This document shows, one piece after another, positions 20,449 to 33,400 of a stretch of 64,000 nucleotides of DNA. The notes below the pieces were generated by a model, which did not search any database, was not told the origin of the DNA, and saw only the letters and a program-made list of their open reading frames with translations. The position numbers and the translations under genes were made by a program. Location of the stretch: positions 145,155,053-145,219,052 of the forward strand of contig CM048552.1 of the NCBI GenBank assembly GCA_026413225.1, in the 5' to 3' direction. The stretch is from Otis tarda (taxonomy: Eukaryota; Chordata; Aves; Otidiformes; Otididae). Position 1 is the stretch's first letter; the number at the start of each line of letters is the position of its first letter.

Positions 20449-23400
20449 CCTTGAAGGAAACTGTCAGAAATGAAGTGTCAAAACAGACAAAGAACTGAAA
20501 AATTAATAACTGTTCATCAAGCTGCCCTTCAGTATGGAATACAGTTGAGCTTTTCTCATTTTCCATGTTGCTGTTCTTCAGTTGCCCTGTTATGGGAAGG
20601 GTGATACCAGCCACTACAAACATTAAGAAAAATGGAATAGGCAATGGTAAGTAAATTTCTTTCATGTTTCTGCACTTCTAGGTTTAGTAACCAGCCTCCA
20701 ACTTACATAGAGAAATAAGGCAGGTCTCTGTTAGTGCTGGATGGTGTCATTGGCCTCTTGGGAGGACAGCCTTTGGCATGGGATCCATAACCAGTGGCGC
20801 TGCATCCTGCGCTCTCCCTGCAGAAGTCGAGCAGAAGGGGGTAGAGCTGACAAAGAAAACCTCTTTGCGAGAGCTGCTGCTGCTTCTGAGGTAAAGCTGA
20901 TGTTTGTGTTCATCCCTGAAGCTGAGTACACCCTGCTGTCCTGCTCTTCAGGTTGCAGAAACCAATTTTTCTTAAATAATGCAACTCTTGTCTTCCCTCC
21001 TCACTCCAGCCTTAGGGTACGGAGCAGGGAGGATTGCAAACACAGAACAGCAGAATTTTATTTTCCACACTGAAGCTGTCAGGGCAGTTGGCAGCAGCAA
21101 GCCTCGGCCTTTGATTTGTGAGCTGGAGACTGTTGCAAAATCTGAATTTCAGAAAGAAAAGGCCCACCCATTTTTAGACCCAGGGCTTGCAGATGTTTTC
21201 CTCCTCCTCCACCCAAGGCAGAAGGGAAGGGAGTGGGGCTTCCCCATCCTCCCCCTAAGGACTCCCCAGCTCCCAAGGCAGCAGCATCCTCAGGCTCTGG
21301 ACTGTGGATGGGGCTGGGAGGGTAGGGGGATTCCCAGATTGATGGCTTCCCTCAGGAAAGCTGCCACAGCTGAAATCTTGTGCTTTAGCTGCCTGTACAC
21401 TCGCCAGATCCATTTAGTGCATAATTCATTTTGCTCTCAGGGATACACAAAGGGGTTTTATGAATGCTAAATTATGTAAACAAGGGTTTGATTCTTTCTG
21501 TCTGTTCCAGGATGGAAACATTAATAGAAGAGCCAGGGGATTCTGAAGCCAAGTACAAATGCTGTCATCTCACAAATTCTTCAGGAGGAAGAGCAGCTCT
21601 CCCTTAGTCAGCCTGACTGCCTTATCTCCTTGGACAACCTGGACTAGGTTTGGCCTGTGAAATCCTCTCTCATCCTCCCCATCAGCAGTGATAGAGAAAC
21701 AACTGTGTCTTCCAAACCAGCAGCGCAGAGCTCAGCTCAGAGAAAGCACTAGCACTTTTGTGGGAGAAAGGAAAATGAGCAGTTTGTTTCTCAATGTAGA
21801 GCAGAGCCCTCTCTGCTTGTACATTAATAAATATTTGGGAGGAATAAAACTGTAAAGCAGATGCCTAAGAAAAAAATAATTAAATGCAGGGTTGTTCCTT
21901 TCCCAGGCTGCTTCTGCAGACACAGCTGCGCAGTCAAGCTAACCCCAACCCTGGGCTGTACGTGAGGGGGTCTGTACACAGACACGTGCCGTTTTGCTGT
22001 CACCACCACTTCTGTTGTCCAGTTCAGTCCATTGAATTTTCCAGAGTAAAATAATAATAGGGAAAAGTAATGGGGTGCTGCTAGCGAGACCACTTTGGAG
22101 AGCAGCAAGGTTTGAATCATTTGCTGTTACGGAGCAGGGCCCATGACCTGAGGCCCTTTCCCTGGAAAAGCTCACTCTAAGCAGCACCTGGAGCATGGCG
22201 GTGCTGCTCCACCAGCTTTGCTCTCCTTTCGCACCTGCAGCAGATGTTCAAATACCTCGAACCTCGTCCATAGAATGTCTTTTCAGCATAGGCAGCTTGG
22301 AACAACAGTCACACCCCGTGGCTGCCCACTTTGGCACAGGCTGGCTCCTCTACCTGTGTGAAGTGAGCGCCGGGGCCATTAAGCTCATTTGTAGATTCAG
22401 AGTGTATGCTCAAATACTCTGTAAGAGCTGGCCCGTTCCTTGCTTTCTCTTGTGGTGAGGTTGACAGATCAGCCCAGCCCATACCAGGTACTGCCGTACG
22501 CTTTGAGGGGCTGGATTTTTGGTAGGTGATGTGTGTGTACCAGTAGCAAAGTTGCAATCACTTATTTCTACTGGACAAGACAAGGCACCATCCTGCTGTG
22601 CTGCCTTTCCTGGAGCTGAGGAAGGGGAGGACAGGAGATGGTTGAAGGCAGCGGCACAAGGATCCCAGAAGGCTCTGCACCCCATGAGGACCGGCACTGC
22701 TGGGGAAGCTGGGTGGTGGTTGGGCTCTCGTGCCTATGTGGTATCTGCAAACACAGTGACGGTGTCAAAACTGGGCACGGGACCAAAGCTGTGTGCCAGC
22801 TGCCCCGCAGTGAGGGGAGAACACCGCCATTCCCACTTGGTTTTCTGTCACTTCAGATCTCTGTTCCAGCTAATGATTTTCTGGGCCGCGTAATATTGGC
22901 ATTGTTCAAGTCTGTCACAAAACACTAAAATCCAGGGGGATACAGATAAGAGAAGACACAAAGTTGCTTGAACGTTACTCAAAATGTTTTAATGTAGATG
23001 CTGTAGCCACATTAAAGAAGGGGAAAAACATCTTAGAGAGATGGAAGATGGCAAAGCATGTGATTTCATCGTGCCAAAAGCTATATACTCCGAAGTGACT
23101 GAAGCCAATAGCATCAAAACAGCTCTTTTTCTGGCATGTGAAAACCAGACCAAGAGGCATGGAAAAGGGAAGAGCAAACATGTATTTAACTGATAGATTA
23201 AGCTCTTCTGATCCATCAGGCAAAGAAGCATTCTTGTGTTTGTGGGATTTTTTTTTTTTTTAACAGGTGTAAATTTGGTACAAACAATACTTTAAACACT
23301 TCTATTTGTATAGACCTAGTAGGCTGGAACAGCTGTAATATGTTGTGCAGATAGTTAGGTATTTACAAAGAATGAAGAAGAAGATGAAGTATGAAACCCC

Positions 23401-23841
23401 TACCAGATACAGCGTTTGAATAACACAGCAGTGAACATCAGCTGCAGGCAAGTGCGGTACCTGCCTTGTTTGCAAGTTCAGGAGCCTGTGACCACAGTGT
23501 CCGTGCTCACAGCGGTACGCTGCAATGAGCCAACACCCAGCACCACCTCAACCCCGCCTTCCTCAGTGTGGGTGCAAAGTCACTAGACACCTGCCAAAAG
23601 CAGCCTCCCTTACCACCATTTGTCTCAAGCCCTTAGAGAAAATAAGGACAAAGTTCAGCTGGAGGACTAAAACTCCTGAATTCTGCTGGCCGCATATAGG
23701 TCTCAGCTGCTTTCCAAAGCTCTTGTTGTAGTCAGCAGAAATCCTAATAACAGAGGTTAAGCCCAGCCCACAGTAGATACCCAAGTCTACCTGGCTTCTA
23801 GGCTGATAATAACAGAAGTTTAGACATGGGCCACGTGTGAA

Positions 23842-24075
23842 CATAGAATCACAGAATGGTTAGGGTTGGAAAGGATCTTTAAATGTCATCTAGTCCAAAC
23901 CCCCCGCAAGGAGCAGGGCCATCTCCAACCAGATCAGGCTGCTCAGAGCCCTGTCCAACCGGGCCTTGATTGTTTCCAGGGATGGGGCATCCACCACCTC
24001 TCTGGGCAACCTGGGCCAGTGTTCTACCACCCTCAGTGTAAAAAATTTTTTCCTAAAATCTAATCTAAATGTACT
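23842..24075 (-). mobile_element. CR1 LINE 3' end, inverted
   Basis: It begins with the reverse complement of the CR1 tail (ATAGAATCACAGAATGGTT), then the 3' UTR and the end of the ORF2 coding region in reverse. It is 5' truncated near 24075. Similarity to the copies at 18.7, 32.6 and 53.8 kb is high along the whole length. Confidence 0.93.
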
Positions 24076-25296
24076 GCCTGGTGGCCCCTTTGCCAATGTT
24101 GCTGGCAAAGCCCCATTCCTTAGTCACTGTCAGATTTGTCTCTCTCATCAGGCTCAAGTATCAACAGGAGGGGGACAGCTGCCTGCCCAGAGATGAGCGC
24201 TTACTCCGAGCAGTTGTACTCAGTTTAGCAAAGGAACCACCTCTTTTCATTTCACTCTAATTTCTTTAAACCATTCTCTTCTCAGTAGGTTTCTCACCAA
24301 TTTTCTAACAGGCCGTCTATTTCCACATGCTGTTAGGGCTCCTAAGTTAGAGCTGAGGACAACTAAAATGCAGAGCACTGCCCATGGTAATATCTAACTC
24401 TGTTGGAGGGTCCAGATACTGAACAGCCTTTGCTACTCCATACCCTTCTGAAGTCAGTGAGATACCAGCAGGCAAAAGTAACACAGGGAACGCTACATGA
24501 CAGAAAAATACTGTACAGCAAAAGATGAAAGCTGGTACGTTCCCAGCAGGAGAATATTAGAAAAATCTCCTCAGTGGGAGGGAGAGAAGCCTGGAAAGAA
24601 ACTGGAAGCAGCAGGGTGCAGGAGACTAAAAGAGGCATGTAAGAGGCAAATCCTGAGGCTGCATCGTGACAGAGCAAGAAACCTTCTCATACCATCCTGC
24701 CCTGAATATCATGGCAGGCTGAAGGGACTGCCATGGGTGTGTTCACCGCTGAGCCAGACCATTTGCGGAGACAACCAGCGAGTAGCGAGTTGTCTCTGCA
24801 GTGAGTAGAAAAACAACCAGGCTCCCATCAGCAGGACCTGAGCAAACGTGGCCCTCATTCTCCCTAACTAATGGAAACACGGTGGTGCGACAACTACTTT
24901 GGAGAAAAGCTGGCAGTAAATAGGGAAGGGGGGCAGAGTACACATCATTACATGAAATAAAGAGGAAGGAAACACAGGCCTAGTGGCAGCAATGACTTTG
25001 CAACACAGAGCTTGTTCTCCCTGCCTTGCAGAAATCCAGTTGTGGGAGAAAGCCGACAGGCAGGGACAGCCTGTCCTGCCAGTCCATGCAGCTTCTCAGC
25101 TGCCTCCCTGTGGGACTGCCCACCTACTGAGAGGGAATTCAGTCAAGACCCTACACATAGGAGCTGCATGCACCAGGACCCACTTTTCTCTTCCCAGGTT
25201 CAGTGAAGCCATATTGCCACAGATGCCTTCCACCAGTGAGCTTTTGGGGACTCCCATCCAGGTGAGGCTTTAGGCAGTGAGGATGGGGCTAGGCTG

Positions 25297-25313
25297 AAAA
25301 AAAAAAAAAAAAA
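25297..25313. repeat. Poly-A tract (17)
   Basis: A 17-base A run about 0.7 kb beyond the CNGA3 stop codon. On the CNGA3 sense strand it reads as poly-T. Confidence 0.85.
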
Positions 25314-25608
25314 GGAGATCTCCCACTCTCTCCCCAAGCAAAGCAGCTGCAGAGCAGCAAAGGCTGTCGCAGACCATGCCAGAAAGGATATGAATGAGCA
25401 CTGCTACTCTGTCAGCATGGACCTTTGTGTGGAGCCCAGGTCATTAGAAAGACTAAAGCATCCAAATGCACAGCTACTTCATAAACGTGCAGGGCTACAC
25501 TACATAGGCCAGGTCTGTGCTGCTGCTTCGCTGTAGTCCAACTGTTTGTGCAGACACTTCACTGTGAAAGAAGAAAGATTCTGAGAAGCCCAGATGTCCA
25601 TCCATGCA

Positions 25609-25614
25609 TTTAAT
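25609..25614 (-). terminator. CNGA3: Candidate CNGA3 poly(A) signal (ATTAAA)
   Basis: On the minus strand an ATTAAA hexamer lies about 420 nt after the CNGA3 stop codon. No minus-strand AATAAA was noticed closer to the stop. The position is plausible but unproven. Confidence 0.35.
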
Positions 25615-26029
25615 CAGCTACCAAAGTAGCAAGGTAGACCATGTACCCTATAAATATTTTTAAAGCCCTTAAAAAACCCCTAATCCCTTCTGCTTTAAGT
25701 ACAATGCCTTCTTAACACAACGTGCGTGGGAAGAGACAATGTGTCAAGACCTACACATACCATACACAATAGACGTTCGGAGCTTGACTTGTAAGAAACC
25801 CACTCCCAGTACAAAAAAGTACCGAAAAGCCAGACCAAAATCTCCCCCTAAGACAGTGACAATGTTCTATTTACAAGAACATACTGCTTCAGTTAAAAAT
25901 GCTAAAAACCATTCTCTTGAGTTCATATAAAAATAATCATGTCTATGTATGCACACACATATTTACATACATTTATGGCTTTCACATGCTTCAACATTCT
26001 CCAGGAAAAGAGGAAACACAAATACTCCA

Positions 26030-27438
26030 TTACTGCTTTGTCTCCTCCTTAGGTTTTTCAGCTTCTTCTTCTCCAACTGATAAGGTGCCACTACCGTATT
26101 TTTTCACTCGCGTTTCTACCCTGGCAAGTCTCTGCTTCACCTTTTGTTGAGCTGAGGTGTATTCGGCCAAGAGCCTTGCAAACCTAGTCTGCAGTGTATC
26201 CAGAGCTGTTTCAAGTCTTTCTACTTTTTCTTCCAAGTCTTTTGGGTCAGCTCCTGCTTTTGCTGCTTCCTCATCTATTAAATTGTCTTTCATCAGAATT
26301 TGTCGCCCTTTTTCTTCCAGAGCCTTTTTGGCTTCTGGATATTCTGTGAGAGCTTCCATTAAATCATCTTTAGACAAGCAGAACAAATCAGAATAACCAA
26401 TACTTCTTATGTTGGCTGTCCTCCTGTTGCCAGATTTGCTACCTTTGATGTTTAGGATGCTGATTTCCCCAAAGTAGCTGCCATCGCTTAGAACTACAAA
26501 TTGGGTTATGCCATCATCCGCCACCACAGCCAATTTTCCCTCTTTAATAATGTACATTTCTCTCCCAATATCTCCCTTTTTGCAAATGTAGTCTCCAGGA
26601 CTGAAGACCGTAGGTTTCAGTTTCAACACCAGCTCAATGAGAAGTCCAGCTTCACAATCCTGGAATATACGCACTTTCTTCAGTGTGTCCAAATGGACAT
26701 TGATGGCAATTTCAGCCTTTAACTTGTCAGGGAGATTTTTGAGAACTTCCTTCTCATCCACTGTTTTCTTGTTGGTCCAGAGGTAATCAAACCACTTAAT
26801 AACCCTGGCTTCCAAATCCTTAGTCACTTTTCGGAAATGCATGTACTGTTTAATGGAATCCACTTTGGCCTGGAACTCTGCCCTGGAGGCATTCATGTTG
26901 GAAATCATGGAGCCCACGTTACCGACAATGGTAGCGAAAATCAGCACACCCACCAGGAAGTCAATGACCACAAAGAGATACTCTTCATCTTTCACCGGGG
27001 GAGGTGTTTCCCCAATGGTTGTCAGCGTGAGCGTTGACCAGTACAGACTGTAAATGTACTTTCTAGACAGGCGCCCATACTCTGGAATGGACACATTGGG
27101 GTAGACCCAAGAGTCGGTTCCAAATCCAATGAGCTTTGAAATTGCAAAGTATATACATGCGTTCCAGTGGATGATGATAAGAATGTATAAGACAAGATTT
27201 CCAATACGAAACATGTTTGGATAATTTGTCCTTGTTTCAGTACGGTCAAAAAACTCAAACAGCCGAGAAATCCTCAGCAAGCGGTTAAATCGCAGCTCGG
27301 GATAGTTCAGACCAAGCTTCAAATATGCCAAGTCTGTTGGCAGAAGAGACAGCACATCCAGTCTGAACTGCATAGTTTTGGTATAGTTATCTCGTAGTTT
27401 CTTTTCATCCTGAACCAGCAAGCCTTGTTCAAGGAAGC
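26030..27438 (-). CDS. CNGA3: CNGA3 coding exon 8 (S3 to C-terminus)
   Basis: 1409-nt terminal coding exon after a ..TTCTTTGAAG acceptor, with TAA at 26030-26032. It encodes S3, the S4 voltage-sensor-like helix, S5, pore, S6, C-linker, nucleotide-binding domain and C-terminal coiled coil as one uninterrupted frame. Holding the whole channel core in one large last exon is the usual CNGA layout. An upstream in-frame ATG at 27451 is intronic and not a start. The end, rich in Glu and Lys, is the variable part. Confidence 0.99.
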
Positions 27439-30400
27439 CTTCAAAGAACAAAAATACTTATTTTACTTGTTAGAATAAAAATACCATCAACAGTACTGAG
27501 TGACCTACATTTCAGATATCTGAGAACACTAAAATTTGTACTGTTACGCATACAGATATTGAAACACTATGAGTTCATTTAATGAAAAATATTTAATTGC
27601 AAATTTAAATATTTCAGTTAAGTTTCAAAGTTGTTATCTACTGATGTAGAGCAATTACTCTATCATTACCACAGTGCTCCCTGCAGTTTTCTGCATTATT
27701 CTGGGACAGCTGTATCTTTTTCTTTTAGGTATCTTTGCAAAAAGAAAGGGGAGTTTCAAACGTCTCATTTTTAATGAATCATTGTCATGAGTCATAACTA
27801 AAGTTAAGCAAGTGTTAAGCAATTGTGTATCAAATCAGAGTAGAATATTTTTAAATAAATACCAAGAATAAGTAGCTATAATGCATTGTTGGAATCTTTT
27901 TCAGAACAATATAGATATCCTTGAGATAAAATCCATTCTCCATTGCCCCACCCCTGAGTCATATTTTTCCTCTTCTGTCCAATGTTAAAGCTGACAGGAT
28001 TTCATTTGGGGAAAATGCTTTGCACTTTTTTTTTCTCTTTCTAGTGAGAGAGCTACTAAGCAGAATTCAAAAGACTCTAGAAAGTATTAGACTTTTTAAA
28101 TTTTGAGAACACATAAACTGTGGTAAGAGACTTTAAAGCAAACTGCCTCTGCATACAAGGCCTCATAGAAAGGCTGCTTGAGCAGTACAGCTGCAGTGCT
28201 GTTTTGTACCCCTGAAAGCTCAAGGCATTAAAAATGTTCCAGAGGGAATAGCCTATGCACTGCAAAATATTTGCTGCTATTGCAAGTGGAGATGTCCAAC
28301 TGTCTGCCCACCAGACCAGTCAGGAAGAAAAGTCCACTGAGAGAAAAGCAAAACATCCCCTGTGTATCAGGGATTATCACATTTTGCTAATCCCTTAGCA
28401 ATCTACAAGCAGAAGCTTTCTCAGGGAAGCATCTGCTGAGGAAGATCAAGCTGCATTTCTTCCTGCCCTACACAGCATGCTGTATTTCTGGAATGTGTGC
28501 ATATCCATACAGCTGCCTCATGTGTATGTGTGGATCTGTCTTCAGGTACCTGCAAAGTGATGGTGATTAGAAATGGAAGTAGTTCCTGTGCCATGAATGT
28601 GCCACCTCCCAGAAAACTGCTGATAAGAGCTGGTCAAATATGCCCTTATTAACAGAGTTATGCAACTAAACAAAAAAGTTAGCCAGGCAGATGAATTTCT
28701 GACTCACAATTATTAAAAATAACTTTGAATGCACCTTCCTACTGAAGGGAAATAAAGCCCCTCAGCTCTTTTTTCCATCCCTTCACAGAACTGCAGTCCT
28801 ATAGTAAAATGTTTTGAAAGCATAAAAATGTGAGCTATGTTAACCACGACCAGCTGCTGAGAGAGACATTAATCTTTTCTACTTCACCGTACAGAGTCAC
28901 CAAATAGGTGAAATACAGTGAAACATCCATGCTGTATCTGAAAATACTAAAACCCCAGAAGACTCACCTGTCCTGAATCTGACAAACATGTCAAGAACAT
29001 AGATGATATCAGAGACATAATCCAAGAACAGCCATAATTTAATATGGTCAACTTGTAGCTCATCAAAGCAGGCTCTAAAGAAACAAACATTCAATACAAA
29101 ATTTAAAATTACACCAACTGCATAAGCAGAGTACTTCCACTGTGTGTCCTAGCAGCATGTTAGGGCTGGACACCGAAAAACTAAAGGCACTGAAAAACTA
29201 AGGGCAGCATAACTCCACACCTAGACATCTGCACGCTAGAGCTATGTCTAAACAGACACTAGGATCTTTCAGAATTCAAAGGTCAGGAGTAAAACTCAAA
29301 CACACATATGCCCAACAAGGGCACTTACAGAGGAACACACATATCCCTACAACTAAACACACATCAGATTTCACAGGATACACGTCTCCTTTAAGCTAAT
29401 TCCCAAATAAAAGATTCGTTTCTGAGTGGCAAGCCGTCCTCATCTCTCCCTGCCACCTGACACAGCCTAAGTGAACCATTTCCACAGCACTCCATTACTT
29501 TGACTCAAACTGATTTCCACATTTTACAAGGGAAAATAAATACTCAAGTAAAGTCCCCCTGCCCTTCAAGCATCCACCGATGGATGATATCAATTTCAGA
29601 CGACCCAACACTGCCCACAGCCCTCCCTTCTCTTCTCTACTGAGTTGACCGGGAGAGCTGTCTCCAGCAGCTGGCCAGCCAGTAGGTGGCACACAAAGGC
29701 CACAGCCAGCGCTCCTGAGGATGCTCACTGCAAGTTAAAACAAACTCTTTCACTGTTTTTAGACAAAAAAAAAAAAAAAAAAAAAAATGAACATCGACCA
29801 TCTACTCCCAGTGGCATGTATATCGTATAGTCCTCAGGGTATAGGAACTGTAAATCTTCTAGGTAAGCCACACAAAAAATACCATAGGGAGATAAGAGGA
29901 TCATTTACACAATGATACACTAAGTTTGAAATCTAAAATTATTGTTACTTCAATCCTTACCTGCACACTAGCATACACCAGTTATAGAACACAGGTGCTG
30001 CAATTATGGTCAGCCAGTTGTAGTAAAGATTGCTTGAAGGATCTATCACAAAGATCTCTTTTTTCTTCCTGGAAAGTAAAACGTGCAGATTTACACCGGA
30101 AATGTAATGAAGTGACCTGATGGATGTTTCTCTTCTGGAGGCTTCTCATCTCGTGATGAATTCACAGCTGCCTAAGAAGAGAAAGTTTCCATGCAGGCAG
30201 CTCCAGATGAGACACCAAATATTCGCTTCATCCCACCTGACATACTCTATTGATTTGCTTGACCCAACTTTGGAAACAGTAAGAGTGGAAAGAAAAACAG
30301 ATATTTGCATTGTGTAGGCTGAAAATCACACCCTTTCTGCATATGATCCTCACTGAAAAAAAAAGTAAAATGTTAAATGTTTGTTATTACCATTCCAGCT

Positions 30401-33400
30401 AGAAGGCTATGGTCCATTGCTAGAGGAAGAGCCTTCCTTTGAAGATTAATTTGGATGTATTTCACAAACCCTGTTATGGAAATGACTGTATGAGTACACA
30501 TTTAAACAAGTAAAACACGTACATATTCAAATGTACGTTTCCACAAGTAAGACTGTGCGCGAATACACACTTATAGTGTGTGACCAGAACTAAAACATGT
30601 ATTATTACGTAAAAGCAAATTTCACACATTCACAGTACTGGTGCCCTAGGCCTCAAAACAATGAGAGATGCTAAATGAAGCATACAGACCTGGAATTTAG
30701 AGAAGATTTAAAGAATAGCATGGCTAATGGCACATGCAGAGTATGCTCAGAAGTGTGCTTCCCAGCATAAGAAATGTTGATACGGAATACACAGCATTAG
30801 GCATGTTGTATGCAATCAGAGGAGATACGTATCAGTGGAATGTGAGGTCCACAGCTGCAAAAGTTATTCCAACAGTTACTTGTGATAATGTGGTCTGTGA
30901 ACTGTATAATAGTGTCAGGAATATGTGACAAGGCAATGGTTGGACATGTATTGGTATAACGCTTCCTAATCTCCAAGAATGTAAATACATTAAAATGTAA
31001 TGATAATTTATTTCATCTTTGTATTTCTGACATTATGTTAGTAAAGGAAGCAGTTTTAATCTAAAAAGTATTTACATTGCCATCTTCACAACAGGTTTTG
31101 AGCTGTTTCTTCTAAAAAACTGGTCATCACTTCAAAACTGGTGACCATGAAATATGGTCTTCATATGACAGAGTATGCTACCTTCTAGACAGTAAAACAT
31201 TTATTTTCTTTGCTGAAATGTTTGAAAACACTTTAGGCTACTGTAAAGCTCAGGCTCTCGCTACATAGTAATTGAAGCCAAAAGAGAGCCCTTAGAAGAA
31301 AAGCTTTCAAATCAAATAAAGCTTTGATTAATAAAGTCAGGATCTTCAGATGAAGCAGATTCCGTCTGGAAGTAACTCCTAACTACATTTCCCCATGCCT
31401 ACATAGGACATGCCCCATATACATAGATACAAACTTGCAGTATATTACTGTAACATATACTTTAACTGTGAAGTCCACTCAAATGCATTATGTTTTTATA
31501 TATTTCTATATTTTTTAGCAAATTTTAGTGATCACTAGTAATGAACTGCACCATATTAAGTAATTAAATATGCTAGTCAGTGTAATAACTAAACTTATTA
31601 GTAAATCTATAATGTTCTACATGTCAGATTTTTCTTCTTTGTCCAATCCAGACTTCTGGTTCATCTTCTCTGCATCACCAGGGACATTCTATGCAGATCT
31701 GCAAAGCGAGCTGCTATCCTAAAACGCCTCACGGCAAAAAAAGTGATCTTCAACAGCAAATCAAAGTGACCAGAGGTATCTGAATTCCCTTTTACTGGCC
31801 TAGGAAGCTGTTCGTGATAGCTCTAAGCACCGGTCTTGAAGATGCAACAAGTTTGTTGAGCAGTTGACCTTTCCAAAGGGGAAAACATGTTAAAGATTTG
31901 ACAGGGTAACATTGGGCAGGCTACAGAACAAGAACTGTCGTCAGAGTATTAATATGAAATGCCATACCATGCTTGGTAGTGTAGGAGATGTGTTATAAGC
32001 ACGCATTCATTCTTTATACTTACTCTTCTTTTGTTTTATCATCTTTTTTGTCATCTTTTTTGTCATCTTTCTTTTCCTCTTTCTTTTCCTCTTTTCTCCT
32101 CCTTCTTATCCTCCTTCTTTTCCTCTTTTTTCTCCTCTTTAACCTCTTTCTTTTCTTCCTTTTTTCTGTACAATATAATGTAAGGCTTAGCAATATTACC
32201 AATATTCTAGCGGTTAAGGGAGAGGGCGGATGTTGAGGTACAGGAAACTAGACTAGATTCTGGACACAGCAGGACAGGGTTTCTCAGTGGAATCCTTCAT
32301 CCAACCCGTAAAAATGGTTTACAGGCCTCTTGAACTGACATCACCACACCACTACATGAGGTAACCAACTGGCTGATTCTATGCATTAGTCACCCATGCT
32401 TTCTTGACCTTTTCAGACATCAGTGTACCAGGCTGATTTTAATTACATGCTTCCAGTTTGTTTCATTCTTTAGAACTCAGGTGTTTAAAAATAAATCTAT
32501 CAAATGATAATAGAACTTGAAATGGCTTAACAAATTGTCAACATTTTTTGCACATCTAAAACTTCCTAGTGACTGTCTGAAGCTTTAATGGTAATTAAAT
32601 GAAATGAGGTTGAATTTTCTCTCATAATGGTCCAGAGGAGGGCCACAAAGATGATCAGAGGGCTGGAGCACCTCTCCTATGAGGACAGGCTGAGAGAGTT
32701 GGGGCTGTTCAGCCTGGAGAAGAGAAGGCTCCAGGGAGACCTTATAGCAGTCTTCCAGTACCTCAACGGGGCCTACAGGAAAGATGGGGAGAGACAGTTC
32801 AGTAGGGCCTGTTGTAACAGGACAAGGGGTAACGGTTTTAAAATAGAGAGAGGTAGATTTAGATTAGATATTAGGAAAAAAATTTTTACACTGAGGGTGG
32901 TAGAACACCAGAACAGGTTGCCCAGAGAGGTGATGGATGCCCCATCCCTGGAAACATTCAAGGCCAGGCTGGATGAGGGTCTAAGCAACCTGATCTAGTC
33001 AAAGACATCCCTGCTCCTTGCAGGGGGGTTGGGTCCCTTCCAACCCAAACCATTCTATGATTCTATGATTCCATGATTCTTTAAACCCAACGTAGCTATA
33101 ATTAATTGATTACCTCTGGCTTCAACAATTGCATTGGAGAAGAATCCCAGTTAATGTTTGAACAAAAGCAGCAAGTGTAGAGAAAAGAGATGTATCTCAT
33201 TTAACTACATAGTAGCCTTTTTATAAATGCTTTATAGTCAACACGATTAAGCCAACCTATTTTAGACCTACTGTATCTACAAGATAGTCCACATCTCATA
33301 GTCCATATCCACAAGATGACTTGTGCCCTGAAAGCATTTTTTTTCCTTCCATCAACTGTGAAGGAAGAATGGGTTGCCTAGTTCAGATGCATATATCTAT

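Larger units (their letters stand above)
14301..26029. other. Intergenic region between the 3' ends of UBE3A and CNGA3
   Basis: 11.7 kb without a convincing gene. Recognised contents are CR1 3' ends at 18671-18912 (plus) and 23842-24075 (minus), a poly-T run at 20433-20448 and a poly-A run at 25297-25313. The leftmost part may be distal UBE3A 3' UTR, and the rightmost few hundred bases are CNGA3 3' UTR. Open frames of 60-160 codons, most numerous at 16-17.5 kb and 20-23 kb, match nothing I know and overlap on both strands, as expected in GC-richer non-coding DNA. Confidence 0.75.

Noticed and set aside
20979-21470. 163-codon plus-strand frame
   Set aside because: The longest intergenic frame, but it has low-complexity Pro/Leu-rich sequence with no recognisable domain and no codon bias. 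Not reported as a gene.
26157-27053. Plus-strand frames across the CNGA3 terminal exon
   Set aside because: They are antisense shadows of the long, highly conserved CNGA3 exon 8.
31988-32236. Ser/Phe/Leu-rich frame on the plus strand
   Set aside because: It is the antisense shadow of the Lys/Glu-rich CNGA3 exon 5.
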